Below the pieces are notes generated by a model. It was not told where the DNA came from, did no database searches, and worked only from the letters and a program-made list of their open reading frames with translations. Below, piece after piece: positions 9,163-17,782 of a DNA stretch of 39,050 nucleotides (position 1 is its first letter; each line of letters begins with the position of its first letter). Made by a program: the position numbers and the translations under genes. The DNA comes from Bacteroidota bacterium (GTDB taxonomy: Bacteria > Bacteroidota > Bacteroidia > Bacteroidales > JAAUTT01), in NCBI GenBank assembly GCA_021779665.1, contig JAJYAG010000042.1, positions 1,784 through 40,833 on the forward strand, given 5' to 3'.

Positions 9163-10326
9163 TTAGTGAGTTATTAACGATTTGGTAAACTCAATTGTTT
9201 CCAGGTTGCTGTTTTTTAAATCTTCATATCGGGGCGATTCAATAAAGGGCATGGTTTGCATGGCTTTTTCTATTACATCCGACATTTCGAGGAACCCAAT
9301 CCGGTCTTTTAAAAATGCGTCTACCACCACTTCGTTCGCGGCATTCAATATACAGGGGAGATTTCCTCCTTTTTCAAGAGCATAATATGCAAGAGGCAGG
9401 TTGCGAAAGTTTTGTGTATCAGGTTCAGAGAAGGTGAGGGAAGGATATTGAGAAAAATTTAATCGTGGTAATTTATTTTCCAGACGAACAGGGTAGGAGA
9501 ATGCGTACTGAATCGGGAGTTTCATGTCGGGCAGTCCCATCTGTGCTTTGATAGATCCATCTGTAAACTGTACCATGGAGTGAATAATAGACTGGGGATG
9601 CACCACAACTTCTATTTGTGAAGGTAAAACATGAAACAGCCATTTTGCTTCAATAACCTCCAGTCCCTTATTCATAAGCGAGGCTGAATCTATGGTTATT
9701 TTGGCACCCATCTCCCAGCATGGATGCTTCAGCGCTTCCTGCCTGGTTACTGTTTCCAGATATTTCCGGTCTTTCCCTCTGAAAGGACCTCCGGATGCTG
9801 TTAAGATGATTTTCTCAATTTTATTCGTCCATTCGCCCTGAAGGCATTGAAAAATCGCCGAATGTTCGGAGTCTACAGGAAGGATGGCAACTTTGTTTTC
9901 AGCGGCAAGTTTTGTAATCAGATCGCCGGCAACAACCAGGGTTTCCTTATTCGCCAATGCAATGTGTTTCCCTTTTTTTATCGCATGAATTGTAGGCAAA
10001 AGTCCTGAATAGCCAACCATTGCTGTAAGTACAAGGTCAACGGTGTCCATTTCGACTACCTGACAAATGGCTTCGCTGCCACAGTAAACTTTTACAGGTA
10101 AATTCGAAAGGGCTTCTTTTACGTATTCAAACTTATTCTGGTTTGCAATAACAACCACATTGGGTACATACTGCATGGCTTGTTTAATAAGCAGATCCGC
10201 GTTATTATTGGCGGTCAGAACTTCAACTTCGTATAAATCCGGGTTCTGATCGATTACTTCCAATGCCTGGGTTCCGATTGACCCGGTAGATCCTAATACT
10301 GCAATATGCTTTTTTTGCCCCTGCAT
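9163..10326 (-). CDS. dxr: 1-deoxy-D-xylulose 5-phosphate reductoisomerase
   Basis: 387 residues, normal length. It converts DXP to 2-C-methyl-D-erythritol 4-phosphate with NADPH, the first committed step of the MEP isoprenoid pathway, in the cytoplasm. The NADPH-binding motif GSTGSIGTQ is at 12-20. The metal-binding acidic residues are D152 and E154 (PVDSEHSAIFQ) and E223 (SASLMNKGLEVIEA). The ATG at 10326 opens directly into the Rossmann strand. It is transcribed ahead of rseP with a 17-base gap. A possible -7 element TATTTTCG (7 of 8 matches) lies at 10351-10344 on the - strand, so it may also have its own promoter. Confidence 0.97.
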   Translation of the reverse strand: MQGQKKHIAVLGSTGSIGTQALEVIDQNPDLYEVEVLTANNNADLLIKQAMQYVPNVVVIANQNKFEYVKEALSNLPVKVYCGSEAICQVVEMDTVDLVLTAMVGYSGLLPTIHAIKKGKHIALANKETLVVAGDLITKLAAENKVAILPVDSEHSAIFQCLQGEWTNKIEKIILTASGGPFRGKDRKYLETVTRQEALKHPCWEMGAKITIDSASLMNKGLEVIEAKWLFHVLPSQIEVVVHPQSIIHSMVQFTDGSIKAQMGLPDMKLPIQYAFSYPVRLENKLPRLNFSQYPSLTFSEPDTQNFRNLPLAYYALEKGGNLPCILNAANEVVVDAFLKDRIGFLEMSDVIEKAMQTMPFIESPRYEDLKNSNLETIEFTKSLITH

Positions 10327-10389
10327 TTAATTAAATAAAAGCCCGAAAATATGGATAAAAAATGAATTGAGGAACCTGCAGACGTTTTT

Positions 10390-11268
10390 TTAAAAAACAA
10401 TGTAGTCTTTAGGATTTATGGGTTTCCCGTTGTGCCAGATTTCGAAGTGCAGATGAGGCCCGGTGCTGAGTTCGCCTGAGTTTCCGATAATAGCAATGGC
10501 ATCGCCTGTCTTTACATTATCGCCGACTTTTTTCAGCAGACTTGCACAATGTTTATAAACGGAAATAATATTATTATCGTGCTGAATCTGAATTACATTT
10601 CCGGTTTCAACCGTCCAGGTAGACAAAATTACAACTCCATTGAGTGTTGCTTTAACAACTTCGTTGGGGTTTGCCACAATGTCAATACCGAAATGGTTTT
10701 TTTGTGAATTAAATTCATCCGATATCAAGCCTTTCACAGGAGTAAAGAAATGCATATCCGAAATGTTTCCTTCACTTTTTTTGTTCGATTTGGTTGAGAA
10801 GTTAAATTGTTCCTGTTTCTCTATTTGTTTTCGGAAGACAGAATCGGCAGGAGACTTTGTGAATGAAATATTTTTATCGGATAATCCCGGAGCCTGAGCG
10901 GATGAATCGGAAAATGCAGGCCCTTTTCCTAGGATAATTGCATTCATGTTTTCAATGTACTGATCCTTAATACGGATGCTGTTCGCTAAGGAGTCAAGTT
11001 TCAAAGCATTGAGGATAATCTCACGTCGCATGTCTTTACTGGGATATCCCGGGATAAATTCGCGAAGCGGGGTAAAGGCAATCAAAACGATTACCAGTGT
11101 TGTCATAAAAATGGAGATGGTGCCAATTACTGAAAGTACGTTAAAAAGAGATAACCGCAGATGCCAAACCTCTTCGAATGTATTATCGTTAAAGAAAACA
11201 AGCCTGTACTTGTGTTTTAGCTTGTTCATCAAAATTTTGCGCTTCTTTACTTGGACTAAATTCGACAT
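10390..11268 (-). CDS. Membrane-anchored M23 family peptidase
   Basis: 292 residues. There is a short basic cytoplasmic N-terminus, one membrane helix (about 44-65), a low-complexity linker (about 110-170) and a LytM/M23 domain (about 175-285). The zinc ligands are visible as H192 and D196 (HFGID) and H274 in HLHFE, with H272 and H240 as the likely catalytic histidines. The catalytic residues are intact, so it is probably an active peptidoglycan endopeptidase facing the periplasm rather than a degenerate activator. A second ATG 13 codons in (MNKLKHKYRLV) could be the true start; both leave the membrane helix intact. It lies 35 bases after the superoxide reductase gene and 63 before dxr, all on the same strand. 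Confidence 0.9.
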   Translation of the reverse strand: MSNLVQVKKRKILMNKLKHKYRLVFFNDNTFEEVWHLRLSLFNVLSVIGTISIFMTTLVIVLIAFTPLREFIPGYPSKDMRREIILNALKLDSLANSIRIKDQYIENMNAIILGKGPAFSDSSAQAPGLSDKNISFTKSPADSVFRKQIEKQEQFNFSTKSNKKSEGNISDMHFFTPVKGLISDEFNSQKNHFGIDIVANPNEVVKATLNGVVILSTWTVETGNVIQIQHDNNIISVYKHCASLLKKVGDNVKTGDAIAIIGNSGELSTGPHLHFEIWHNGKPINPKDYIVF

Positions 11269-11303
11269 AGGTCTCAGAGGTTTTTTACTACGAATGTAAA
11301 AAT

Positions 11304-11690
11304 TTATTCCACAACTTTTACAGCTTTAGGATCCGACATCCATAATCCATGTTTAATACAATTGCTCATGGCTGTCAGATTCATACTTACTTCAGGTGCT
11401 ACAATATAAAAATCAATTTCAACATGGTTGGGCTTATTTCCTAAAGCACCCGGGGTAAACATAGCCTGGGCAATAAATGTCTCCCTGTTCCACAGTTGCA
11501 CATAACTAATGTAATGGTCGAAATCGTCGGGATGTAAATATTCTTCGCCAAGTTTAACTTTTACCATGAACTTTTCACCTTTTTTAACCTCATCAGGGCA
11601 AAAAATATGAGGTGTGTGGCGGTCAAAATAGTCCTTTCTGAGTTCTTTTTCTTCTTTTTCGATGTCTACTGGGCTGAAAACGCGCGGCAT
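11304..11690 (-). CDS. Superoxide reductase, neelaredoxin (one-iron) type
   Basis: 128 residues, the size of the one-iron class; the N-terminal four-cysteine desulforedoxin domain is absent. All five ligands of the catalytic Fe(His)4(Cys) centre can be placed: H25 in DRHTPHI, H53 and H59 in LHPDDFDHYI, C111 and H114 in CIKHGLW. The family reduces superoxide to hydrogen peroxide in the cytoplasm without making oxygen, and is typical of anaerobes and microaerophiles. The usual Glu-Lys before the first histidine ligand is Asp23-Arg24 here, and the Asn after the cysteine is Ile112. It is the first gene of a - strand run leading into the M23, dxr and rseP genes. Confidence 0.88.
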   Translation of the reverse strand: MPRVFSPVDIEKEEKELRKDYFDRHTPHIFCPDEVKKGEKFMVKVKLGEEYLHPDDFDHYISYVQLWNRETFIAQAMFTPGALGNKPNHVEIDFYIVAPEVSMNLTAMSNCIKHGLWMSDPKAVKVVE

Positions 11691-11728
11691 ATCTGTTCTC
11701 TTTATTAGATGTTTAGAATTTTTATTTT

Positions 11729-11736
11729 CAAAAATA
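11729..11736 (-). promoter_or_regulatory. Promoter -7 element for superoxide reductase gene
   Basis: On the - strand TATTTTTG (11736 to 11729) matches TAnnTTTG exactly, 38 bases before the ATG. No clear TTG is found at the -33 distance. It diverges from the tRNA promoter at 11746-11777. Confidence 0.45.
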
Positions 11737-11745
11737 CGTTTTTTT

Positions 11746-11777
11746 TTTGTGTAATTGATTCGAATCGCTTACATTTG
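11746..11777 (+). promoter_or_regulatory. Bacteroidota housekeeping promoter for initiator tRNA
   Basis: TTTG at 11746-11749 (-33 element), a 20-base spacer, and TACATTTG at 11770-11777 (-7 element) match the Bacteroidota primary-sigma consensus at every fixed position. Transcription should start near 11783, about 32 bases before the tRNA. This is the clearest promoter in the window. Confidence 0.85.
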
Positions 11778-11814
11778 CAACTCCAAATTAGAAACGAAGT
11801 ACATAAAGATATAT

Positions 11815-11886
<72 letters not shown>

Positions 11887-11888
11887 CT

Positions 11889-11916
11889 AAGGTCACTGAA
11901 TCAGTGACCTTTTTTC
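11889..11916 (+). terminator. Terminator of the initiator tRNA gene
   Basis: AAGGTCACT pairs with AGTGACCTT around a short loop (11889-11911) and is followed by a T-run. It begins three bases after the tRNA. Confidence 0.88.
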
Positions 11917-11945
11917 ATTTCTTATATTCCCAAAAATTTTTTCAA

Positions 11946-12041
11946 AACTGTAAAATTTCCTCTAACAATCGTTGGTAATGCCCGTATAAGAACATGTTTC
12001 GTCTTCGGTCGAATTAATGTTTAACCCGGTACTTATCAAAA
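11946..12041. other. Non-coding gap upstream of the small helical protein
   Basis: Together with the tRNA unit this is the only stretch over 300 bases without a protein gene (11691-12041). Beyond the two promoters, tRNA and terminator I see no further structure here, and no exact TAnnTTTG element for the next gene. Confidence 0.4.
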
Positions 12042-12413
12042 ATGAAGAGTAAGAAAGTTGATCTCAACAAAGTGCAGAATGTTTTGAGGATTGTAGATAA
12101 GATGCTCGAGAGTGCTGATACTAAAAGTTCTAAGTATAATATCCTTTTATTTCTGAAAAGCTATAGCTTTTACCTGATGAACAAAAACGAGGAGTCGTTG
12201 TATATTTGCGATCATTTGCTCGATCACAGCTATCGTGTAAATTTTAATAAAGCAATTGTTTGTCAGGCATACAATCTGAAAACCATGATTTATATGCGTA
12301 ACAGCGAGTTTACCAACATGTATTCGTCTATTAAACAGTCGTTAGATCTCGATAAAAACAATGCTGAGACCAACAATCTGTTTAATATGTTTAAAGAAAA
12401 GCTGCTTTGCTGA
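12042..12413 (+). CDS. Small helical protein, TPR-like, function unknown
   Basis: 123 residues, not recognised. It is almost entirely predicted helix, with no signal peptide or membrane segment, so it is probably cytoplasmic. Residues about 40-105 look like two or three degenerate tetratricopeptide helices (LLFLKSYSFYLMNKNEESL; AIVCQAYNLKTMIYMRNSEF; SIKQSLDLDKNNAETNNLF). The TPR-type A/Y/N spacing suggests a protein-protein interaction module, but this is inference. Codon use resembles its neighbours and the frame is intact, so it is likely a real gene. It stands alone between the tRNA terminator and the hydrolase operon, with 225 bases to the next gene. Confidence 0.7.
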   Translation: MKSKKVDLNKVQNVLRIVDKMLESADTKSSKYNILLFLKSYSFYLMNKNEESLYICDHLLDHSYRVNFNKAIVCQAYNLKTMIYMRNSEFTNMYSSIKQSLDLDKNNAETNNLFNMFKEKLLC

Positions 12414-12638
12414 TTTTCCTTTCACCTCTGTACTAGAGCTCTGCGTACTTGCTTTTAAAGGTCATGTTTTTATTCTTTTGGATAAAAATATGATTATGAA
12501 TCATTAATTGTTTTATATTTCTCAAAAAATTCCTAAATTTATTTATGCCTGAATCCTCTCTTGAGCGTTTTAAGTTTAGAGTTTTCTGACTTGAAGTGTT
12601 TAAAGTTAGCGCAAGGGTTGCCAGTTAAAAGGTAGGAA

Positions 12639-13493
12639 ATGAGAATTGAAGAAACAAGGATAAAAGCTCCGGACAGGGTAAATATCTATATTAAGTATTG
12701 GTTGCCTCAGGATCAACCGGAAGGTGTGATAATACTGGTTCATGGGCTTGGTGAGCATATTAACAGGTATAACCACTGGGCTTTGCGTTTCAGCAATTGC
12801 GGGTGGGCTGTTGCAGGAATGGATTTAAGAGGTCATGGCCAATCGGATGGTAAACGAGGAGCAGCAACTTATGAAGCATATCTGAATGACATCGATTTGT
12901 TTTTTAGAATTGTACGCAAAAAGTTCGGTCATGTTCCAGCAGTGCTTTATGGTCATTCAATGGGAGGGAACCTCGCTCTTGGCTACGTGATTTCTCATAA
13001 ACCTAAAATTACCCGTCTCATTGTTACATCGCCCTGGTTAAAACTCGCTAACCCGCCAAAAAACTGGTTGGTATTTCTATCTAAATTTTTCGTGAAACTT
13101 TTTCCAAAAATTACAATATCAAACAAAATAAATCCCAGCCATTTAAGTTACGAAAAAGCTGTGGTTGATGCTTATAAAGCAGATCCTTTGGTGCATAACC
13201 GGATGGCTGTCGGTTCTTTTTTACAGATGCAAGATTGGGCGTCAGTAATTCTGAAAAATAAACATAAAATAAATGTTCCCCTGTTGCTGATGCATGGAAG
13301 TAACGATGAAATTACATCGTGGCGCGGTTCTGGCATTTTTGCACGCGAAACAAGCGAGAGTACAAAATTTAAGTTATGGGAAACATGCAATCACGAGCTC
13401 CACAATGAATTTTGCCGCGAAGAAGTTTTTAATTATGTAGCGGAGTGGCTTAGTGATGCTAAAAATGTAAAGCTTAGATCGTATGCAGGCTGA
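12639..13493 (+). CDS. Alpha/beta hydrolase, monoacylglycerol lipase / lysophospholipase-like
   Basis: 284 residues, the full length of the serine-hydrolase Hydrolase_4 family. The oxyanion motif HGLGEH is at 35-40 and the nucleophile elbow GHSMGG at 105-110 has S107. The acid is D223 (HGSNDEITS) and the histidine is H252 (CNHELHNE), giving a complete triad. MDLRGHGQSDGKRG (61-74) is typical of monoglyceride lipases. No signal peptide is present, so it is cytoplasmic; the natural ester is unknown. Its last 11 bases overlap the start of the GSCFA gene, so the two are co-transcribed and probably translationally coupled. AAGGTAGG upstream of the ATG is a purine-rich possible ribosome-binding site. 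Confidence 0.87.
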   Translation: MRIEETRIKAPDRVNIYIKYWLPQDQPEGVIILVHGLGEHINRYNHWALRFSNCGWAVAGMDLRGHGQSDGKRGAATYEAYLNDIDLFFRIVRKKFGHVPAVLYGHSMGGNLALGYVISHKPKITRLIVTSPWLKLANPPKNWLVFLSKFFVKLFPKITISNKINPSHLSYEKAVVDAYKADPLVHNRMAVGSFLQMQDWASVILKNKHKINVPLLLMHGSNDEITSWRGSGIFARETSESTKFKLWETCNHELHNEFCREEVFNYVAEWLSDAKNVKLRSYAG

Positions 13494-14469
13494 GGTTTTT
13501 AGGACTGTAGTGCCTGTTCAGGTATTTCAGGACAAGATTTCCTACAAATCCACAACATTGCTTTTAGGTTCCTGTTTTACCGAAAATATTGGGAACCGGC
13601 TGCAATGGTATAAATTTCCTGTTACAGTCAATCCCTTCGGTATTGTTTATAATCCCTCATCGGTAAAGTCATGTCTGGAAAGGCTAATCTCCGGAAAATA
13701 CTATCAGGAGGAAGATTTATGTGAGCGGGAGGGGCTTTTTTTTAGCTTCGATCATCATTCAAAATTTTCCGATACTGATCCGGGAGGCTGCCTTCAAAAG
13801 ATTAATGGTTCGTTTGGTGGAGGACGAGCAGCGCTATACAAAGCATCTCATTTGTTCATAACTTTTGGAACTTCAAATTATTACACGCTGAAATCGGATA
13901 ACAGAATTGTTTCGAATTGTCATAAGGTGGCTGATAAGGAGTTTTTTAGAAGACGACTAACGGTTGAAGAGATTGTAGAGGAATACAAAAATCTAATTAA
14001 CAATTTGCTTGAAATTAATCCATCAATAAAAATTGTGTTTACAATTAGCCCCATCCGTCATTGGAAAGACGGAGCACATGAGAATCAGCTGAGTAAATCG
14101 GTTTTGTTTTTAGCTGTTGATGAGTTAAGTAAACTTTTCGACTGCGTGCTTTATTTTCCGGCTTATGAGTTAATGATGGACGAATTGCGCGACTACCGCT
14201 TTTATGAAGAAGATATGCTTCATCCCGGTAAACCTGCAATTGATTTTATATGGAAAAGATTCGCAGATAGCTTTACAGATAAGGCTACAGGGAATGTTAT
14301 GCTTGAAATTGAAAAGATACAACTGGCCAGGCAACATAGGCCTTTTAATACGAATACCGATTCTTTTAAGAAATTTGTCGAACAACAGATTCTCAAAATT
14401 AACCAACTTTCAGAATCTTATCCAGAGCTCAACCTGGGCGAAGAGTACCAATATTTTAACCACTTATAA
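13483..14469 (+). CDS. GSCFA domain-containing protein
   Basis: 328 residues. The family signature is near the start (LLLGSCFTENIGNRL, about 26-40). An SGNH-like fold is suggested by the GSCF block, the FTISPIRHW stretch near 186-194 and a late D-x-LHPG motif (EEDMLHPGKPAID, about 242-254), where Asp and His could complete a catalytic set with the early Ser. The GSCFA family has no firm biochemical function; an esterase or acyltransferase-like activity is inference from the SGNH resemblance. The ATG at 13483 lies inside the end of the hydrolase gene, pointing to a shared operon of two possible ester-acting enzymes. No signal peptide is seen. Confidence 0.85.
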   Translation: MQAEVFRTVVPVQVFQDKISYKSTTLLLGSCFTENIGNRLQWYKFPVTVNPFGIVYNPSSVKSCLERLISGKYYQEEDLCEREGLFFSFDHHSKFSDTDPGGCLQKINGSFGGGRAALYKASHLFITFGTSNYYTLKSDNRIVSNCHKVADKEFFRRRLTVEEIVEEYKNLINNLLEINPSIKIVFTISPIRHWKDGAHENQLSKSVLFLAVDELSKLFDCVLYFPAYELMMDELRDYRFYEEDMLHPGKPAIDFIWKRFADSFTDKATGNVMLEIEKIQLARQHRPFNTNTDSFKKFVEQQILKINQLSESYPELNLGEEYQYFNHL

Positions 14470-14542
14470 GAAAAAAAAACTGGTACCTGTCAAACTTATT
14501 TTCAAAAATATTGTTTAGGATTTTGAAATAAAAAGTAAACAT

Positions 14543-16927
14543 ATGAAATTCAACCTAATATTTATCATTATTCTATTCCCCTTTATACTCTCTGCCCAGC
14601 AGTTGGAGAACGGGATACTGGAGGGTAAGATCTTAAATGTTAAAAACAACGAACCCATTCCTTTTGCAAATATTTCTATAGTTGGAACAACCAATGGCGT
14701 GTTGGGCGACGAAGAAGGAAATTTTAGTTTCCGCAATTTAAAGCCTGGTTATGTGGAACTGAGGGTTTCCTCAGTAGGATTCAAGAATTATAGCTCTCAA
14801 CCTATTTTAGTTACAAATGCAAAAAAGGTCTTTGTTGAAGTTTTAATGGAAGAAAGCCAGTTTCAGTTACAGGAAGTTGTTGTTCAGGCTTCATCTTTCA
14901 GAAAAAAGGAAGAAAGCCCGCTTTCGTTAAGAAGGATTAATATTGATGAGATTGAGAGAAGTCCCGGTTCTAACCGCGACATTTCGAAAGTAATACAATC
15001 GTTGCCCGGTGTTTCTTCAACTCCGGCTTACCGCAACGATGTTATTGTGCGTGGGGGAGGGGCCGCCGAGAATCGCTTTTATCTGGACGGAGTCGAGATT
15101 CCAAACCTGAACCATTTCGCAACGCAGGGTGCATCTGGAGGACCTGTTGGAATAATCAACGTTGACTTTGTACGTGAAGTAAACTTTTATTCGGGCGCTT
15201 TTCCGGCCAATAGAGGTAATGCATTAAGTTCGGTTCTTGAGTTTACCCAGATTGACGGAAACAACGAGAAGACAAAATTCCGCGGATCGGTGGGAGCTTC
15301 CGATATGGCTTTAACTCTCGACGGACCAATAACCGGGAATACCAGCTATATTTTTTCGGCACGACGATCGTATCTTCAGTTTTTATTTAAAGCTTTAGAA
15401 CTGCCGTTTTTGCCAACTTATACCGATTTTCAGTTTAAATCGCGTACAAAAATAAATGCTAAAAACGAGATCACAATTATTGGACTTGGGGCAATTGATG
15501 AGTTTTCGCTGAATACAAAAGCCAATAAGACAGCCGATCAACGATATATTCTAAATTATCTTCCTGTTAATGAGCAGTGGAATTATACCCTGGGTTTCGT
15601 TTATAAACATTTTAGGGAAAATAGTTACGATACCTGGGTTTTTAGCAGGAATATGCTCGACAATACTTCCTATAAATTCCGTAATAATGTGGAAGCTGAT
15701 AGCTTAAAAACTTTTGATTATGAATCGTTTGAAGCTGAAAATAAATTTCGTTTCGAAAGGAATATTCAGATGAGCCGCGGGTATAAGATTAACTTTGGTG
15801 CAAGCTTCGAATATGCTCGTTATTTTAATTCCACATACAGGCTTCTTTTCACTGGAATTCCTCTTCAATATGAAACGAATCTTGATTTAATACGATGGGG
15901 AGCTTTTGGTCAGGTAAGCAAAAGTTATCTGGACGAGAAACTGAGTTTGTCGCTTGGTTTAAGGGCTGATGCGAATAATTATTCACCGGAAATGAGGAAT
16001 CTGTTAGATCAGCTTTCGCCCCGCTTATCTGCCTCTTACGCGTTAACTCCTAAATGGACCGCAAATTTCAATACCGGCCGTTATTTCCAGGCTCCCCCCT
16101 ATACAGCTTTGGGATATCGTAACGAATCGGGTAGCCTGGTGAATAAAGAGAATAAAATAACCTATATACAAAGCGATCATTTGGTTGCAGGCTTTGATTT
16201 TCTTCCTAATGCCTCGTCGAAGTTTTCTGTAGAGGGCTTTTATAAAATGTATAAAAATTATCCTTTTTCGGTCGACGATTCCATTGCTCTGGCCAGTAAG
16301 GGAGCCGACTTCGGAACCTTTGGCGATGAGGCTCTGCTTTCTATTGGTAAAGGAAGGGCTTATGGTGTTGAATTTCTTTATCAAACCAAGGATTTACTGG
16401 GTATAAACATGATAATGTCGTATACTATGGTTCGCAGTGAATTTCAGGATAAGCGCAAAACATATATTCCAACAGCCTGGGATAATAAACATATTTTTAA
16501 CCTCACGGCTACGCGTGAGTTTAAACGGAATTGGGATTTGGGTTTTAAATGGCGGTTTGTGGGAGGAGCACCCTATACTCCTTACGATCTGGACAGAACA
16601 AGTCTGGCCAGTGCATGGAACGCGCAGGGTAGGCCTTATCTGGATTATTCACAGTATAATCAGCTCAGGGCCGGAGCTTTTCATCAGCTTGATATCAGAA
16701 TTGACAAACAATATTTCTTCCGTAAATGGTCTTTAAGGCTATACATGGATATTCAGAATCTGTACAATTTCAAATCGGACGAACCTGATAAATATATTCC
16801 TGCCGAAGATGCAAACGGAATCCGCTTGCCTGCTACCGGTAATCCGGCAAGGTATGAACTTGCCAAAATTAAAAGTGATGGTTCTGGAACTATTCTTCCA
16901 ACCGTTGGTGTGATAATTGAATTCTGA
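14543..16927 (+). CDS. TonB-dependent outer-membrane receptor with carboxypeptidase-like regulatory domain
   Basis: 794 residues. A signal peptide (1-18, ending LSAQQ) is followed by a carboxypeptidase-regulatory-like beta domain (about 25-110, GKILNVKNNEPIPFANI). Then come a plug domain (about 125-235, with DVIVRGGGAAENRFYLDG) and a 22-strand-type barrel that ends in phenylalanine, as outer-membrane barrels do. It lacks the SusC signature block and has no SusD partner beside it, so it is a general TonB receptor rather than a SusC. The substrate is unknown; similar proteins take up siderophores, metals or small glycans. It starts 73 bases after the GSCFA gene and ends at a strong bidirectional terminator. 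Confidence 0.92.
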   Translation: MKFNLIFIIILFPFILSAQQLENGILEGKILNVKNNEPIPFANISIVGTTNGVLGDEEGNFSFRNLKPGYVELRVSSVGFKNYSSQPILVTNAKKVFVEVLMEESQFQLQEVVVQASSFRKKEESPLSLRRINIDEIERSPGSNRDISKVIQSLPGVSSTPAYRNDVIVRGGGAAENRFYLDGVEIPNLNHFATQGASGGPVGIINVDFVREVNFYSGAFPANRGNALSSVLEFTQIDGNNEKTKFRGSVGASDMALTLDGPITGNTSYIFSARRSYLQFLFKALELPFLPTYTDFQFKSRTKINAKNEITIIGLGAIDEFSLNTKANKTADQRYILNYLPVNEQWNYTLGFVYKHFRENSYDTWVFSRNMLDNTSYKFRNNVEADSLKTFDYESFEAENKFRFERNIQMSRGYKINFGASFEYARYFNSTYRLLFTGIPLQYETNLDLIRWGAFGQVSKSYLDEKLSLSLGLRADANNYSPEMRNLLDQLSPRLSASYALTPKWTANFNTGRYFQAPPYTALGYRNESGSLVNKENKITYIQSDHLVAGFDFLPNASSKFSVEGFYKMYKNYPFSVDDSIALASKGADFGTFGDEALLSIGKGRAYGVEFLYQTKDLLGINMIMSYTMVRSEFQDKRKTYIPTAWDNKHIFNLTATREFKRNWDLGFKWRFVGGAPYTPYDLDRTSLASAWNAQGRPYLDYSQYNQLRAGAFHQLDIRIDKQYFFRKWSLRLYMDIQNLYNFKSDEPDKYIPAEDANGIRLPATGNPARYELAKIKSDGSGTILPTVGVIIEF

Positions 16928-16941
16928 TAGAAATGCAGGAC

Positions 16942-16986
16942 AAAAAAAGCCGTGTTAGTTGAAATCCTGCTAACACGGCTTTTTTT
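16942..16986. terminator. Bidirectional terminator between TonB receptor and kdsB
   Basis: GCCGTGTTAG (16949-16958) pairs with CTAACACGGC (16970-16979), extended by a seven-A and a seven-T run. The kdsB stop codon abuts the right arm. Confidence 0.92.
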
Positions 16987-17734
16987 AAAAATTCATTGAG
17001 TTTACTCTTTCCAGATCTTCAGGAGTATCTATTGAAATACTTTCGTAATCTGTTATTTCCACTTTTATGGTGTAACCGTTTTCGAGCCAGCGGTTTTGCT
17101 CCAGGCTCTCGGCAATTTCAAGCGGTGAAGGAGTTAATTTTGTAATTTCTCTCAGCACTTCCGATCTGTAGGCGTAGATTCCCAGGTGTTTCAGGAAAAA
17201 ATAACTCTCTGCCCATTTTTCCAGAGGTATATTTCTTAAATATGGTATGGGAGAACGACTGAAATATAGCGCTTTACCTGCCGAATCTTTCACAAGTTTA
17301 ACATGGTTCGGATTTTGAATGTCCGATATCTCCTTCATTTGTTTGGCTAATGTTGCAATGTGTGTAGAGGAGTCGGTAAAGCAATGCTTAAGCTGTTCCA
17401 AAGCTTCAGCCTGAATGTAGGGTTCATCGCCCTGTATATTAAATACTACGTCGTATCTGGATTGCTCAGTACTTTCAATTTTGTTTAAAGCTTCGCAAAT
17501 ACGATCGGTACCCGAAGGGTGATCAGGAGAGGTCATAACAACTTTGCCGCCGAAGTTCTTCACAACCGATGAAATCCTTTCATCGTCAGTGGCTACATAA
17601 ACATTTTCGAAAGCTTTGGTTGCTTGCTGGTAAACTCTTTCAATCATAGGCTTGCCATTTACAAGTGCAAGTGGCTTGCCTGGGAACCTGGTCGATGCAT
17701 ATCGGGCAGGAATTACACCTAAATATTTAATCAT
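16985..17734 (-). CDS. kdsB: 3-deoxy-manno-octulosonate cytidylyltransferase
   Basis: 249 residues from the ATG at 17734. It activates Kdo with CTP to CMP-Kdo, needed for the inner core of lipopolysaccharide. The signature VIPARYASTRFPGKPLA (7-23) binds the nucleotide, and the NIQGDEPYI and SPDHPSGTDR motifs are typical. An upstream in-frame TTG at 17752 would add six residues. It is rejected as start because it lies inside the exact promoter -7 element TAATTTTG (17757-17750), so transcription should begin after it. It lies downstream of the histidine kinase gene on the same strand but has its own promoter. Confidence 0.95.
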   Translation of the reverse strand: MIKYLGVIPARYASTRFPGKPLALVNGKPMIERVYQQATKAFENVYVATDDERISSVVKNFGGKVVMTSPDHPSGTDRICEALNKIESTEQSRYDVVFNIQGDEPYIQAEALEQLKHCFTDSSTHIATLAKQMKEISDIQNPNHVKLVKDSAGKALYFSRSPIPYLRNIPLEKWAESYFFLKHLGIYAYRSEVLREITKLTPSPLEIAESLEQNRWLENGYTIKVEITDYESISIDTPEDLERVNSMNF

Positions 17735-17749
17735 AGTTTTGGTTTTTGG

Positions 17750-17757
17750 CAAAATTA
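17750..17757 (-). promoter_or_regulatory. Promoter -7 element for kdsB
   Basis: TAATTTTG on the - strand matches TAnnTTTG exactly, 15 bases upstream of the ATG, giving a very short leader. The -33 region shows no clean TTG. Confidence 0.5.
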
Positions 17758-17782
17758 GCTAAAAGCTGCCAAAATCGTTCCA

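Noticed and set aside
17735-17752. TTG start extending kdsB by six codons
   Set aside because: The TTG is part of the -7 box TAATTTTG, so it would not be transcribed; the inner ATG fits the family N-terminus.
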